Of a stretch of DNA of 64,000 nucleotides, positions 34,620 to 43,307 are shown piece after piece. The DNA is from Noviherbaspirillum malthae (GTDB taxonomy: Bacteria > Pseudomonadota > Gammaproteobacteria > Burkholderiales > Burkholderiaceae_D), in NCBI RefSeq assembly GCF_015352985.1, contig NZ_JACYXF010000028.1:1-64000 (forward strand), given 5' to 3'. The notes below the pieces were generated by a model. The model saw only the letters and a program-made list of their open reading frames with translations, ran no database searches and was not told where the DNA came from. Numbering within the stretch: the stretch's first letter is position 1; every line of letters starts with the position of its first letter. The position numbers and the translations under genes were made by a program.

Positions 34620-34721
34620 ATGCTGATTCGTGATCTGACCTCTATTCTTGTTCGTACTACCATTGCTGCCGTTTCAGTAACTGCTCTCGCCGTTCTCTTT
34701 GCAAGCTACCTCGGCAGCTAA
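34620..34721 (+). CDS. Possible 33-residue membrane peptide
   Basis: ATG at 34620 to TAA at 34719-34721. The product is MLIRDLTSILVRTTIAAVSV and a further 13 residues ending SYLGS, with one membrane helix (about 10-29) and a positive N-terminus. No good ribosome site is visible. A hairpin with a T-rich tail (34736-34769) follows, which supports a transcript ending here. Confidence 0.4.
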   Translation: MLIRDLTSILVRTTIAAVSVTALAVLFASYLGS

Positions 34722-34735
34722 GACCTGACGGCACC

Positions 34736-34769
34736 GCCGGAGGCGCGCCTTCCAGGACCGCCCTCCGGC
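34736..34769 (+). terminator. Terminator-like hairpin
   Basis: GCCGGAGG (34736-34743) pairs with CCTCCGGC (34762-34769) around an 18-base loop and is followed by TTGATTTCTTGTTCCTTTT. It lies 15 bases after the small ORF at 34620. Confidence 0.6.
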
Positions 34770-34897
34770 TTGATTTCTTGTTCCTTTTCCGCTCTTCCAT
34801 CCGTACTCCGCCCTTGTAGATCCATACGGAAACTTTGCGGGTGCTCAATATCCTGTTGTAGCAATCCGGCATGCTGTGTCTTCACCACGGAGGCAAC

Positions 34898-34999
34898 ATG
34901 TCAACTCTTCTGCTAAACGTCTACGAGCAATGGGTCATCCTCTTCTACATTGCTTGCGCCGTCGGCGCGATGCTGTGGTCGCTGCCCCGTGACCAGTAA
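34898..34999 (+). CDS. Small membrane protein, 33 residues
   Basis: ATG at 34898 has an excellent GGAGG at 34889-34893 with good spacing. The product (MSTLLLNVYEQWVILFYIAC followed by AVGAMLWSLPRDQ) is a single-helix membrane peptide. Size and topology recall small subunits such as CydX or CcoQ, but no oxidase genes are adjacent, so this is not a claim of identity. The AT-poor helix and strong ribosome site make translation likely. Confidence 0.6.
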   Translation: MSTLLLNVYEQWVILFYIACAVGAMLWSLPRDQ

Positions 35000-35077
35000 T
35001 TCCCTTCTTTTTCTCCTGCCTGCCTGCCCATTTTCGCAATTCCGGCATGCAACAAACTTCCACGCCGGTTACCGTGG

Positions 35078-37756
35078 TCATGCTGCGGCAAACAGAAAGC
35101 GCTGCGCAATCAGCGAAGGAATTTCCGCCGCCGGCAAGGCCCTGGCGATCAGGTAACCCTGCACTTCATCGCAATGCAGCCGCTGCAGGCTGCGCAACTG
35201 CTCGGCAGTTTCCACACCTTCCGCAACCACGCGAATGTCCAGTGCCTCGGCCATGGAGGTCACGGCGCGGAACATGACTTCGCCATTGCCGTCCGCGAGG
35301 GCGGTAGTGAAAGCCCGGTCGACCTTGAGCACATCCACATCGAGCTGGTGAAGCTGGGCGAGCGATGAATAGCCGGTGCCGAAATCGTCGATCAGGAGCT
35401 TGACGCCGACGTCGCGCAATTCCCCCAGCTGGCGCCGGGCCGTCACGCTGTTGTCGAGCATGGCCGATTCGGTGAGCTCCACTTCAATCAGCGACGGCTC
35501 GATGCGATGGCGGCGCAGGCAATCTCTGATGAACCCCGCCAGCCTTTCATTGCGCAACTGGTGCGCCGAAACGTTGAGCGATACAGGAACGATGGCCATG
35601 CCGCCGGCCTTCCAATCGGCCAGCTGGGCGCATACCTTCTCGATCACCAGCTCGCCCAGCGACGAAATCAATCCGGTATCTTCCGCCAGGCCGATGAATT
35701 CGTTCGGATAGATCAGTCCCCGCTCCGGGTGCATCCAGCGCACCAGCGCTTCCATGCTGCTCAGCCTGCCGCTGGCGGCTTTGACCCGGGGCTGATAATG
35801 CATCACGAACTGGTCGGAAGCGACTGCATCGCGCAGCGCCTTTTCCTTGTCCAGCTTCAGCAGCAGCGTATCCGACAGGTGGGAATGATAGAAGTGGTAA
35901 CGCCCCTTGCCCGCCGCCTTGGCGGCATACATGGCGATATCGGCATGCTTGAGCAGGGTGTCGCTGTCGTCGCCGTCCTGAGGAAACAGGCTGATGCCGA
36001 TGGAGGCGTTCACCAGATGGCCGGCAGAGGCGCCCAGCGTAAACGGTTCGCCGATGACCTTGACGACATGCGATGCCACCCGAGATACATCGTCGACGAG
36101 CTCGACGTTGTCCAGCACTACGATGAATTCGTCGCCTCCCAGCCGCACGACGTGATCGCTGGCGCGCAGCACGCTCTTGAGGCGGGCGGCGGCGGCGCGC
36201 AGCAGTTCGTCGCCGGCATCATGCCCGAGGGTGTCGTTGATGTTCTTGAAGTTGTCGAGGTCGATGAAGAGCAGCGCCAGCGAGCTTTCGCGCCTGCCGC
36301 TGCGCCGGATCGCTTCCGGCAGGAAGGCAGACAGCCAGTGCCGGTTCGGCAGCATCGTCAACGCATCGGTATTGGCCAGGCGCGACAGCGCGAATTCGTT
36401 TTCCTTGGCTTGCGAGATGTCGCGCATCGTCAGCGCAAGGCCATCTCCGGAACGCACCATGCGCCGGTACACCCAGGCGGCCCGCAAGCGGCTGTTCTTG
36501 GGCACCCGGAACTCGTCTTCATGAAAGCCGCTGGCAAGCGCGCGCCGAAACAGCGCAAATAGCTCCTCGCGATATTCCTTGTTCACGAACTCCGAAAACA
36601 GGTGTCCCTTGACCGAGGCTTTCGCCAGGCCGAGCAGTTCGGCGCCGCGTTCATTGCAGTCCTCGAAAAGGAAATCGGTGACGAAAGCGTCGTGGTCTCG
36701 CATCGGCCGAAGCGTATAGAAGCCTTCATTCGCCGCATCGGTGGCAAGCCGCATGGTGGCCTGGATGGCTTCCTCGCGGCGCTTGCGCCATGCCAGGCGC
36801 GAGGTGAAGAACATGCCGGCAAGGGTAAAGGCGGCCATCAGCGCGCTGATGGCATAGGCAAAACGGCGATAGGTAAAAGCGGTTTTTTCATAGGCGGCCA
36901 GGGCATTCCCTTCCGCAATGGCGGCGAGCGCCACGACCGGATACCGGTTGAGCCTGGTCCAGGACAGGAAGCGTGCCTGTCCGTCGATGAATCTTTCTTT
37001 CGGCTCGATTTCCGTTCCCGTATCGGAAAGAAAGACAGGATCCTTGCGGTAATACGTTTCGCTGGGATAGGTGCCGGTCTTGGTGGCGATCAGGGAACCG
37101 TTGAGGAACCTGACCGAGATGAAATCGCCGCTGCCGAGCATACGCGCATCATGGAAGGCAGTCAGGTAAGGCGGCTCCACGCTGACGAGGGCCACGCCGC
37201 CGAAGGAGCCGTCGTTCCCGCCCAGGCGCCGCGTGAAGCGGACGACGTCGCGGTTGAGCCGCTTGCCGGTACTGACCTGGCTGATCTGCAGGCTGCCGTC
37301 AGGGTTGTCGCGATGCCACTGGAAAAAGGACATGTCGGCGAAGCTGGGCATCTCGCGCGATTCCATCGTGGTGCTGACGATCTTGCCATCGCTGTCGAGC
37401 ACCGTTGCGTACAACTGCGCACTCGCAGGAAACAGGCCGCGGTCTCGCTGGCGTTCAAGATCGATGCCCCGACCCGGCTCTTCCCAGGAATAGCGCAGCA
37501 GCAAGGTAAGCTGATCGATTTCCTGAATGGTTCTTTCAAGCTGCGAGGCGTACGCACGCGACAGGCTCGCGGACAGGCGCAATGCCGCGGCTTCCGCATT
37601 GCTTTTTTCCATCAGGATCAATGACAGGGTAAACATCCACAGGAGATAGATAGCCGAGCCTCCGACCGCCAGCCAGAGCAGCAGCGGCCACAGGTGGCCA
37701 TAGGCGCCGCGCGCTGACTTCAATCTTTCGATGATGCGGTGGGCATGCGTGGGCAT
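35078..37756 (-). CDS. Membrane dCache-PAS-GGDEF-EAL cyclic-di-GMP protein
   Basis: An 892-residue inner-membrane protein. A first membrane helix (about 25-50), a periplasmic Cache-type sensor (about 60-285) and a second helix (about 300-320) are followed by a PAS-like segment (about 335-455). GGDEF is at 540-544 with an intact RASD inhibitory site. The EAL domain has EAL at 669-671, DDFGTGYSS and the EGVET loop. It should convert a periplasmic small-molecule signal into c-di-GMP turnover. A GTG at 37768 is possible; I prefer ATG at 37756. Its ligand is not predictable. Confidence 0.9.
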   Translation of the reverse strand: MPTHAHRIIERLKSARGAYGHLWPLLLWLAVGGSAIYLLWMFTLSLILMEKSNAEAAALRLSASLSRAYASQLERTIQEIDQLTLLLRYSWEEPGRGIDLERQRDRGLFPASAQLYATVLDSDGKIVSTTMESREMPSFADMSFFQWHRDNPDGSLQISQVSTGKRLNRDVVRFTRRLGGNDGSFGGVALVSVEPPYLTAFHDARMLGSGDFISVRFLNGSLIATKTGTYPSETYYRKDPVFLSDTGTEIEPKERFIDGQARFLSWTRLNRYPVVALAAIAEGNALAAYEKTAFTYRRFAYAISALMAAFTLAGMFFTSRLAWRKRREEAIQATMRLATDAANEGFYTLRPMRDHDAFVTDFLFEDCNERGAELLGLAKASVKGHLFSEFVNKEYREELFALFRRALASGFHEDEFRVPKNSRLRAAWVYRRMVRSGDGLALTMRDISQAKENEFALSRLANTDALTMLPNRHWLSAFLPEAIRRSGRRESSLALLFIDLDNFKNINDTLGHDAGDELLRAAAARLKSVLRASDHVVRLGGDEFIVVLDNVELVDDVSRVASHVVKVIGEPFTLGASAGHLVNASIGISLFPQDGDDSDTLLKHADIAMYAAKAAGKGRYHFYHSHLSDTLLLKLDKEKALRDAVASDQFVMHYQPRVKAASGRLSSMEALVRWMHPERGLIYPNEFIGLAEDTGLISSLGELVIEKVCAQLADWKAGGMAIVPVSLNVSAHQLRNERLAGFIRDCLRRHRIEPSLIEVELTESAMLDNSVTARRQLGELRDVGVKLLIDDFGTGYSSLAQLHQLDVDVLKVDRAFTTALADGNGEVMFRAVTSMAEALDIRVVAEGVETAEQLRSLQRLHCDEVQGYLIARALPAAEIPSLIAQRFLFAAA

Positions 37757-37969
37757 GGAGCGGTTCACGGGTGACTGTCATCAGTGGACAATGCAAGAAC
37801 GATAAAGTTGTTCATCCTCATTGCCGCGCTGCAGTCATGCAGCCCGCGGCACGGTAAGGCATTGTCATATTGCTTGAAAAGAGATCTGGCTCGGTAAGCT
37901 TTCGTACAAAGGCGACCCGTTTGTGTCATCTCAAATCAGCGGGGAGCCGGCTTGATATCCTTCTTGTGT

Positions 37970-38045
37970 GCCGGCTTAGCTCACCGGGTAGAGCAGCTCA
38001 AATGTAATGAGCAGGGAGGGGGTTCGAGTCCTTCAGCTGGCACCA
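37970..38045 (+). tRNA. tRNA-Thr(TGT)-like gene with abnormal anticodon loop
   Basis: A 76-base cloverleaf including CCA. Acceptor GCCGGCT pairs with AGCTGGC (one G-U), the D arm is GCTC...GAGC, and the anticodon stem GCTCA/TGAGC is perfect. The T arm is GGGGG-TTCGAGT-CCTTC with two wobbles. Positions 34-36 read TGT (threonine ACA), but position 33 is A instead of the near-universal T (loop AATGTAA). A Thr-TGT tRNA of this order would read CTTGTAA. So it may be a divergent or pseudo-tRNA. A strong terminator follows. Confidence 0.75.
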
Positions 38046-38077
38046 TCCGAATTTCCGGAGACATCCGACAGTACTTG

Positions 38078-38112
38078 AAGGCCCGCACGTTCCAGGTGAA
38101 TGTGCGGGCCTT
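38078..38112 (+). terminator. Rho-independent terminator of the tRNA gene
   Basis: AAGGCCCGCAC (38078-38088) pairs with GTGCGGGCCTT (38102-38112), followed by TGTCTT. It lies 33 bases after the tRNA CCA end. Confidence 0.85.
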
Positions 38113-38170
38113 TGTCTTGGCAGCGTCCCTTGCCGTTTATTTGCATCCATGAATATTCGGGTACATTTAA

Positions 38171-38327
38171 TACCAATCCCAAGTCATGACATGCCGAATG
38201 AGATCGATGGATTTTTTCAACTGGCAAGGCGCGGGAGGAGTCCATAGCGGGGCTATGGATGACGAGCGCAACGCGGCCAGGTGGAAAAAGACGCGAACTC
38301 ATGGCATGGAATGATTTGGGATTGGTA
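38171..38327. repeat. MITE-like palindromic element, 157 bp
   Basis: Terminal inverted repeats start TACCAATCCCAAGTCATGAC at the left and, read from the right on the minus strand, TACCAATCCCAAATCATTCC. The match continues imperfectly for about 35 bases through CATGCC and ATGAG. A central hairpin TCCATAGCGGGGCTATGGA (38240-38258 region) makes nearly the whole element foldable. TAA directly flanks both ends (38168-38170 and 38328-38330), like a target duplication. It contains no gene. It sits between the tRNA terminator and the next gene. Confidence 0.75.
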
Positions 38328-38520
38328 TAAGGTACTCTTTTTGATGCCGCTCGCCCTGTCTGCAAGAGATACCTCCCATAAAACCGGGCGCGACCGAATG
38401 CAAGTTTCCGCGCTGCCGCAAATCTGCGGTGTCTCGAGGGCCGGCATCAACAGAATTGCGAATCTTGAGGAAAACATCTGAGGGCGCGGAGGCGCCGCAC
38501 ACTTCAAAGGAAACGGTCCA

Positions 38521-38871
38521 ATGACAGGAAAACGCTGCTACAACAAGAAGGAAGCGATTCAATATTTCGGCATCGACCTCAGCGCTTTCGAGACATATAT
38601 CGAACCCGAACTGGAAGGCAAGGGCATTGCCATCGGAAGCTGCCTGGTCTACGAAGCGCGCGATCTGGACATGGCCTGGGACGCATTCAAGAAAAAGGCG
38701 AAACGCGACGCCGCCGCGGCAGCGACTCCTGCGCCGGCTCCGTCCCCGGCAGCCGCCAAGAAACCGAAGGTACAGGTAAAAGGAGCAATGCCTTCGCCCG
38801 AATCCAGTTCTGCTGCCTGGAATGCGGCGGTCAAGAAGGTCTTGGCCAAGGACAAGTCCAAGAAGAAGTAG
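38521..38871 (+). CDS. Hypothetical protein with excisionase-like N-terminus and Lys/Ala-rich tail
   Basis: A 116-residue protein. The N-terminal half (KRCYNKKEAIQYFGIDLSAF, then EARDLDMAWDAFKKK) resembles the HTH_17/excisionase-type DNA-binding fold by eye. The C-terminal half is rich in Ala, Pro and Lys (APAPSPAAAKKPKVQVKG) and ends KDKSKKK, like histone-type tails of nucleoid proteins. AAAGGA lies about 10 bases before the ATG. It is followed by a strong terminator. Role inferred as DNA-binding, with moderate certainty only. Confidence 0.65.
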   Translation: MTGKRCYNKKEAIQYFGIDLSAFETYIEPELEGKGIAIGSCLVYEARDLDMAWDAFKKKAKRDAAAAATPAPAPSPAAAKKPKVQVKGAMPSPESSSAAWNAAVKKVLAKDKSKKK

Positions 38872-38947
38872 GCGCAAACGCATGGCAAACCATTAAAAAC
38901 TGGGAAAGCAGGTCCATGTAAATCCGGTTCCCTGCATCCCGATACCG

Positions 38948-38986
38948 AAAAAAGCCCGCCGCAGTGTTCCTGCGGCGGGCTTTTTT
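38948..38986. terminator. Strong bidirectional terminator
   Basis: AAAAAAGCCCGCCGCA (38948-38963) pairs with TGCGGCGGGCTTTTTT (38971-38986) around a 7-base loop. It lies 77 bases after the preceding gene. The remaining sequence to 39205 holds no supported gene. Confidence 0.92.
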
Positions 38987-39205
38987 CATCCATGTGACAG
39001 GTACCGTACAGATATTAGTCTTTCCATGGCGTAGCCTTCATCAAGCGCATCGCCCTTCGCAAGAGCAAGGGCGCAACGATGAAACCGCCGGAATGCCCAT
39101 CACGCAAAGGCAATGCTCTGCGCCCCGGCCAGCAAGATTTTCATAAATGTGCGCGTCATTCCGGAGATGCTCGAGAAGCATTGGCGTTTTCAACCTGAAG
39201 GACAT

Positions 39206-39592
39206 ATGCAGCACATTCTCATCGTAGATGACGAACCCGGTATTACCTGCCTGTTTGCGCGGATCTTTCGCCTGCATGGCTACCGTATCACCGAAGCCAG
39301 TTGCGGCGCGGTTGCATTGGAAGTGAATCGTCTCGACCCCGTCGATGGAGTCATCACCGACTTTGTCATGCCGGGCATGAACGGGCTGCAGCTGTTGAAC
39401 AGGCTTCAGGAAAAACGGCCGGCCCTGCCCGGCATCATCGTTTCATCCACGCCGCATGACGTCGGCGCCATCGGCCCATACCTCAAGGTGGTCGGCAAGC
39501 CGTGCAATGCCGATACGCTGGTGCGTATGATGCAGACGATGTTCGATGATCCCGCCCGGCTCAAGGAAACGGAGCAGCATCCCGGCGAATGA
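39206..39592 (+). CDS. Single-domain response regulator (receiver only)
   Basis: A 128-residue CheY-like receiver. ILIVDDEPG holds the acidic pocket, D52 in VITDFVMPGMNG is the phosphorylation site and KVVGKPCN carries the conserved lysine. No output domain. The frame opens at 39113, but AAGGA at 39198-39202 and the fold start fix ATG at 39206. No kinase gene adjoins; the hybrid kinase at 50597 or another kinase could supply phosphate. It is followed by an MFS gene. Confidence 0.88.
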   Translation: MQHILIVDDEPGITCLFARIFRLHGYRITEASCGAVALEVNRLDPVDGVITDFVMPGMNGLQLLNRLQEKRPALPGIIVSSTPHDVGAIGPYLKVVGKPCNADTLVRMMQTMFDDPARLKETEQHPGE

Positions 39593-39633
39593 ATGCGGCC
39601 TGCTGACTGCTTCTTCGGACAGCGTCAAACCCG

Positions 39634-40842
39634 TTGTCGCCGCATGCCGTATACTGGACCGACCTCCAACGACATGCCTTCCGCATCGCTGCCTTGAATC
39701 TGATCGCACTGATCCTGATGATGGTGCTCGCGCACATCGCCTTCACCGGCGGACGCGTCGCACTTACCCTCCTCGCCATCGACCTGCAAGCCACGCCCTT
39801 CCAGGTCGGACTCATCATCAGCCTGCTCGCGGTCATACCGATGCTGTTCTCCGTGCATGCAGGACGCTGGACCGACAGGGCCGGCGCAGCGCGCCCCACG
39901 CTGATCGCCATGCTGATGCTGTGCGCGGGTTCGGTAATGGCAGCCCTCCTGCCTTCGCTGGCGATGCTGTGCGGCGCGAGCGTGCTGCTGGGATCGGGTT
40001 TCATGATTGCGCATCTCGCCATCAACAATGCGGTCGGCCGCAGCAGCACGCCGCAGACCCGCACGCACGCCTTCTCGATGCTGGCGCTGGGCTTTTCGGT
40101 GTCCACCGTGCTGGGCCCCGTCATTTCCGGATTGCTGATCGATGCGGTCGGCCACCGCATGGCCTTCCTGCTGCTTGCAGTGTTTCCCGTCGTCGGTTTG
40201 CTGGTGCTGTACCGCAGCGGCCGTCATGAAGAACCCGCAGCGCAGCCCGAAGCGGGGCGCAGCAAGCCGCGCGTCATGGACCTGCTCGGCCATGCGCCGC
40301 TGCGCGCAGTCTTCGTCGCCAGCGGCCTGCTGTCGATGGCATGGGATCTCTTTACCTTCATGGTGCCGATTCAGGGTGCGCGCATCGGCCTCTCCGCCTC
40401 CACCATCGGGCTGATCATGGGCACCTTCGGCGTCGGCACCTTCGTGGTCCGGCTTGCGATTCCGAGGCTGATGCAAATGGTATCCCGCTGGGGCGTGCTG
40501 GTGGGCGCGCTCGGTCTCACCAGCACCATCTATCTGCTCTTTCCGCTGTTTACCTCGGTGCCGGTCCTGATGCTGCTCGCCTTCATACTCGGCCTCGGCT
40601 TGGGCTCCGCGCTGCCGACCATCATGAGCCTGATCCATGACACCGCGCCCGCCGGCAGGACCGGAGAAGCAGTGGGCGTACGCTCGACGCTGATCAATAC
40701 CAGCCAGACGATACTGCCGACCGCGTTCGGCGCACTTGGGGCGGTGGTGGGCACCATACCGGTGTTCTGGACGCTGGCCGCGGTGCTTGCCTGGGGCGCC
40801 GCCTTTGCGCGGCGCAAGCAGCCGGCCAAAGACAGCAACTAA
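39634..40842 (+). CDS. MFS transporter (possible drug or metabolite exporter)
   Basis: A membrane protein of about 402 residues with 12 predicted helices. The loop 2-3 motif is HAGRWTDRAGAARPTLIAM. The C-terminal half has GEAVGVRSTLINTSQTILPT. No ATG opens the frame before helix 1, so TTG at 39634 is the probable start; ATG at 39718 would remove most of helix 1. Drug/proton antiporter-like features suggest export, but substrate is unknown. It lies 41 bases after the receiver gene and is convergent with the next gene. Confidence 0.8.
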   Translation: MSPHAVYWTDLQRHAFRIAALNLIALILMMVLAHIAFTGGRVALTLLAIDLQATPFQVGLIISLLAVIPMLFSVHAGRWTDRAGAARPTLIAMLMLCAGSVMAALLPSLAMLCGASVLLGSGFMIAHLAINNAVGRSSTPQTRTHAFSMLALGFSVSTVLGPVISGLLIDAVGHRMAFLLLAVFPVVGLLVLYRSGRHEEPAAQPEAGRSKPRVMDLLGHAPLRAVFVASGLLSMAWDLFTFMVPIQGARIGLSASTIGLIMGTFGVGTFVVRLAIPRLMQMVSRWGVLVGALGLTSTIYLLFPLFTSVPVLMLLAFILGLGLGSALPTIMSLIHDTAPAGRTGEAVGVRSTLINTSQTILPTAFGALGAVVGTIPVFWTLAAVLAWGAAFARRKQPAKDSN

Positions 40843-40869
40843 GGATTCATCAACAGTCGGTGCGCACCG

Positions 40870-43071
40870 CTACCACTGCCGCGCATACATGCTCTCGAAT
40901 TTCTCAGCCGGCAGCGGCGCGCTGAAATAGAAGCCCTGCACCTCATCACAGCCATGCTCCTGCAGGAAGGCGAACTGCTCCTGTGTCTCCACCCCTTCGG
41001 CGATGACCCGCTGGTTCAGATTCCTCGCCAGGTCGATGATGGCGCAGGTGATGGCGGCATCGTCGCGGTCATGCGGCAGGTCGCGGATGAATGAACGGTC
41101 GATCTTGAGCGTATCGGCCGAGAACAGCTTGAGCTTGCTGAGGCTCGACGAGCCCGTGCCGAAATCGTCGATGGACACGCTCACGCCGAGGCCCTGAAGC
41201 TGGCGCATCAGTCCGATCGCATAATCGAAGTTCTGCATCACCGTGGTTTCGGTGATCTCCAGGTCGAGATAGGCCGGGCTCAATCCCGTAGACTTCAGGG
41301 CAGTGTGCACGATGTCGGCGAAATTGCCGCTGCGGAACTGGGCGGCGGAGACGTTGACCGACACCGGCAGCGGCAGGTAGCCGGCATCCTGCCATGCCTT
41401 GTTCTGACGGCAGGCTTCCATCAGCACCCAACGGCCGAGCGGAACGATCAGGCCGCTTTCCTCGGCGATCGGAATGAATTCCACCGGCGACACCGGCGGC
41501 CGGCCGTCGACCGGCTTGAAGCGGACCAGTGCCTCGACGCCGATCAGGCGGCCGTTGCTGACCGATACCTTGGGCTGGTATTCGACCACGAAGGCGCTGT
41601 CGTCGAGCGCCATGCGGATCTGCCGTTCGATGCTGGCGCGGCGCACGGCCTCATGCGTCATGTGCGGCGCATAGAACTGGTAATTGCGCTTGCCCAGCGA
41701 CTTGGCGTAATACATGGCCGCATCCGCATGCTCCATCAAGGTCTGCGGTTCCATGCCGTCCTTCGGGAACACGCTGATGCCGATGCTGGCGGACAGGTAC
41801 ATTTCTTCCTCACCCACCTTGTAGGGCTGCTCGATGGCCGTAATGAGCTTGCCGGCGATGAGGCCGGCATCGTCGGCGGCGCGGGTCTCGGCCAGCAGCA
41901 CCACGAATTCGTCGCCGCCCAGACGGGCAACGGTATCGGTTTCCCGCACCACTTCCCTGAGCCGCTGGCCGATCTGGATCAGCACGCTGTCGCCCGCCTG
42001 GTGCCCGTGCGTATCGTTGATAGGCTTGAAGCGGTCGAGGTCGATGAACAGCAGCGACACGCTGCCTGCCTTGCGGCCGGTAGCCTTAATGGCCTCGCCC
42101 AGCCTTTCATTGAGCAGCACGCGGTTCGGCAGGCCGGTGAGCGCATCGTAATGCGCAAGGCGCGCAGCCTTTTCCAGCGCCTGTACCTTTTCGGATTGCT
42201 TGATCGACACCAGGCGTTCGAACGCCAGTAGAGAACGCGCGCACCAGCCGATCACCAGAGTCAGCACCAGTGCGATGATGATGGTTTCGATGGCGAGTGC
42301 GGTACGGATATCGAACATTTCCACTTCATGGCCGAGCAGCACCAGCCAGTTCAGCAGCACCGGCGCCAGGACAGCCGTGGGCAGGAGCCGACGCGCCGCA
42401 AGGCCCGCATAGCTGCGGTTGGTGAAATAGAACATGAAACCTTGCTGCGCCTGCGCGAGCAGGATGCCGGCATTGAGCAGGATGAAGCAGGTAATGGTGG
42501 GAATGGCCACGCCGCCGTAGGCGTTGAACCGGTAAATGGATGCCAGGCCGTAAAGATAGGCTATCGCCAGCCCCAGCCATGCACAGACCGACACGGCAGC
42601 CAGCTTGGCAGCCCGCGCATTCCATCGCTTTTGCTGCAGCATCAGCAGCGCGGCTCCTGCCGCAATGAAGCCGCAGGACGTCGGCACCGACGGACGTCCG
42701 GGAAGCTGAGGGCCGTGAGCGAAAGGATCAGGCAACAGCAGTTCGTCGATGCCGATATCGATGCCGAACAGGTATTGCGCCAGGTTAATCGCACCGAGCG
42801 CCACCATGGCTGCCGCCAGGGCCTGCGATGTCCGCCTCGCGGCAGGCCGGCGATGCTTTCCGATGAATAACCAGAGCGACACGGCGCCGCACGCCAGGCC
42901 GATGACGGTATTGACCTTCATCTGATAAAAGCCGGCGCCCGGCAAGGTGAGTATCGGTCCATACCATAACCAGCCGGCAAAACCCAATGCGCAGATTCCC
43001 AGCACGCTCAGGCAGAGCAATTGCGCATATCTTGAATAACGGTCCGGGGAGAAAGAAGGGAAGTAGTCCAT
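40870..43071 (-). CDS. Membrane GGDEF-EAL cyclic-di-GMP protein
   Basis: A 733-residue protein. About eight hydrophobic helices (residues 15-290) form an integral membrane sensor without a periplasmic domain. A GGDEF domain (GGDEF at 385-389, intact RETD inhibitory site) and an EAL domain (EAL at 513-515, DDFGTGSSS, EGVET) follow. A TTG at 43128 is an alternative start; ATG at 43071 is preferred although its ribosome site is weak. The membrane part may bind a hydrophobic or redox ligand. It is the third c-di-GMP protein of the window. Confidence 0.9.
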   Translation of the reverse strand: MDYFPSFSPDRYSRYAQLLCLSVLGICALGFAGWLWYGPILTLPGAGFYQMKVNTVIGLACGAVSLWLFIGKHRRPAARRTSQALAAAMVALGAINLAQYLFGIDIGIDELLLPDPFAHGPQLPGRPSVPTSCGFIAAGAALLMLQQKRWNARAAKLAAVSVCAWLGLAIAYLYGLASIYRFNAYGGVAIPTITCFILLNAGILLAQAQQGFMFYFTNRSYAGLAARRLLPTAVLAPVLLNWLVLLGHEVEMFDIRTALAIETIIIALVLTLVIGWCARSLLAFERLVSIKQSEKVQALEKAARLAHYDALTGLPNRVLLNERLGEAIKATGRKAGSVSLLFIDLDRFKPINDTHGHQAGDSVLIQIGQRLREVVRETDTVARLGGDEFVVLLAETRAADDAGLIAGKLITAIEQPYKVGEEEMYLSASIGISVFPKDGMEPQTLMEHADAAMYYAKSLGKRNYQFYAPHMTHEAVRRASIERQIRMALDDSAFVVEYQPKVSVSNGRLIGVEALVRFKPVDGRPPVSPVEFIPIAEESGLIVPLGRWVLMEACRQNKAWQDAGYLPLPVSVNVSAAQFRSGNFADIVHTALKSTGLSPAYLDLEITETTVMQNFDYAIGLMRQLQGLGVSVSIDDFGTGSSSLSKLKLFSADTLKIDRSFIRDLPHDRDDAAITCAIIDLARNLNQRVIAEGVETQEQFAFLQEHGCDEVQGFYFSAPLPAEKFESMYARQW

Positions 43072-43307
43072 GGAATTGTCAGTTTTTCTGTAGGACGGCC
43101 TTGCCTTGTTCAGGTTCCCGCCGGACAACAGCTTTCAAGCGCTTCTTTGTGTTGCCTCATGGAATGCACACTGTCTTTTACGAACTGCGCAATCGTGCTG
43201 CGGGTCGGCAGCGTGATCCTTGTCATAAAGCTCCACAGCTATCCATCTTGGGAATTGAATAAAACACCGGGGTTGCGGTCATACAAGCTGGTTTCGCTTC
43301 ATGATGG

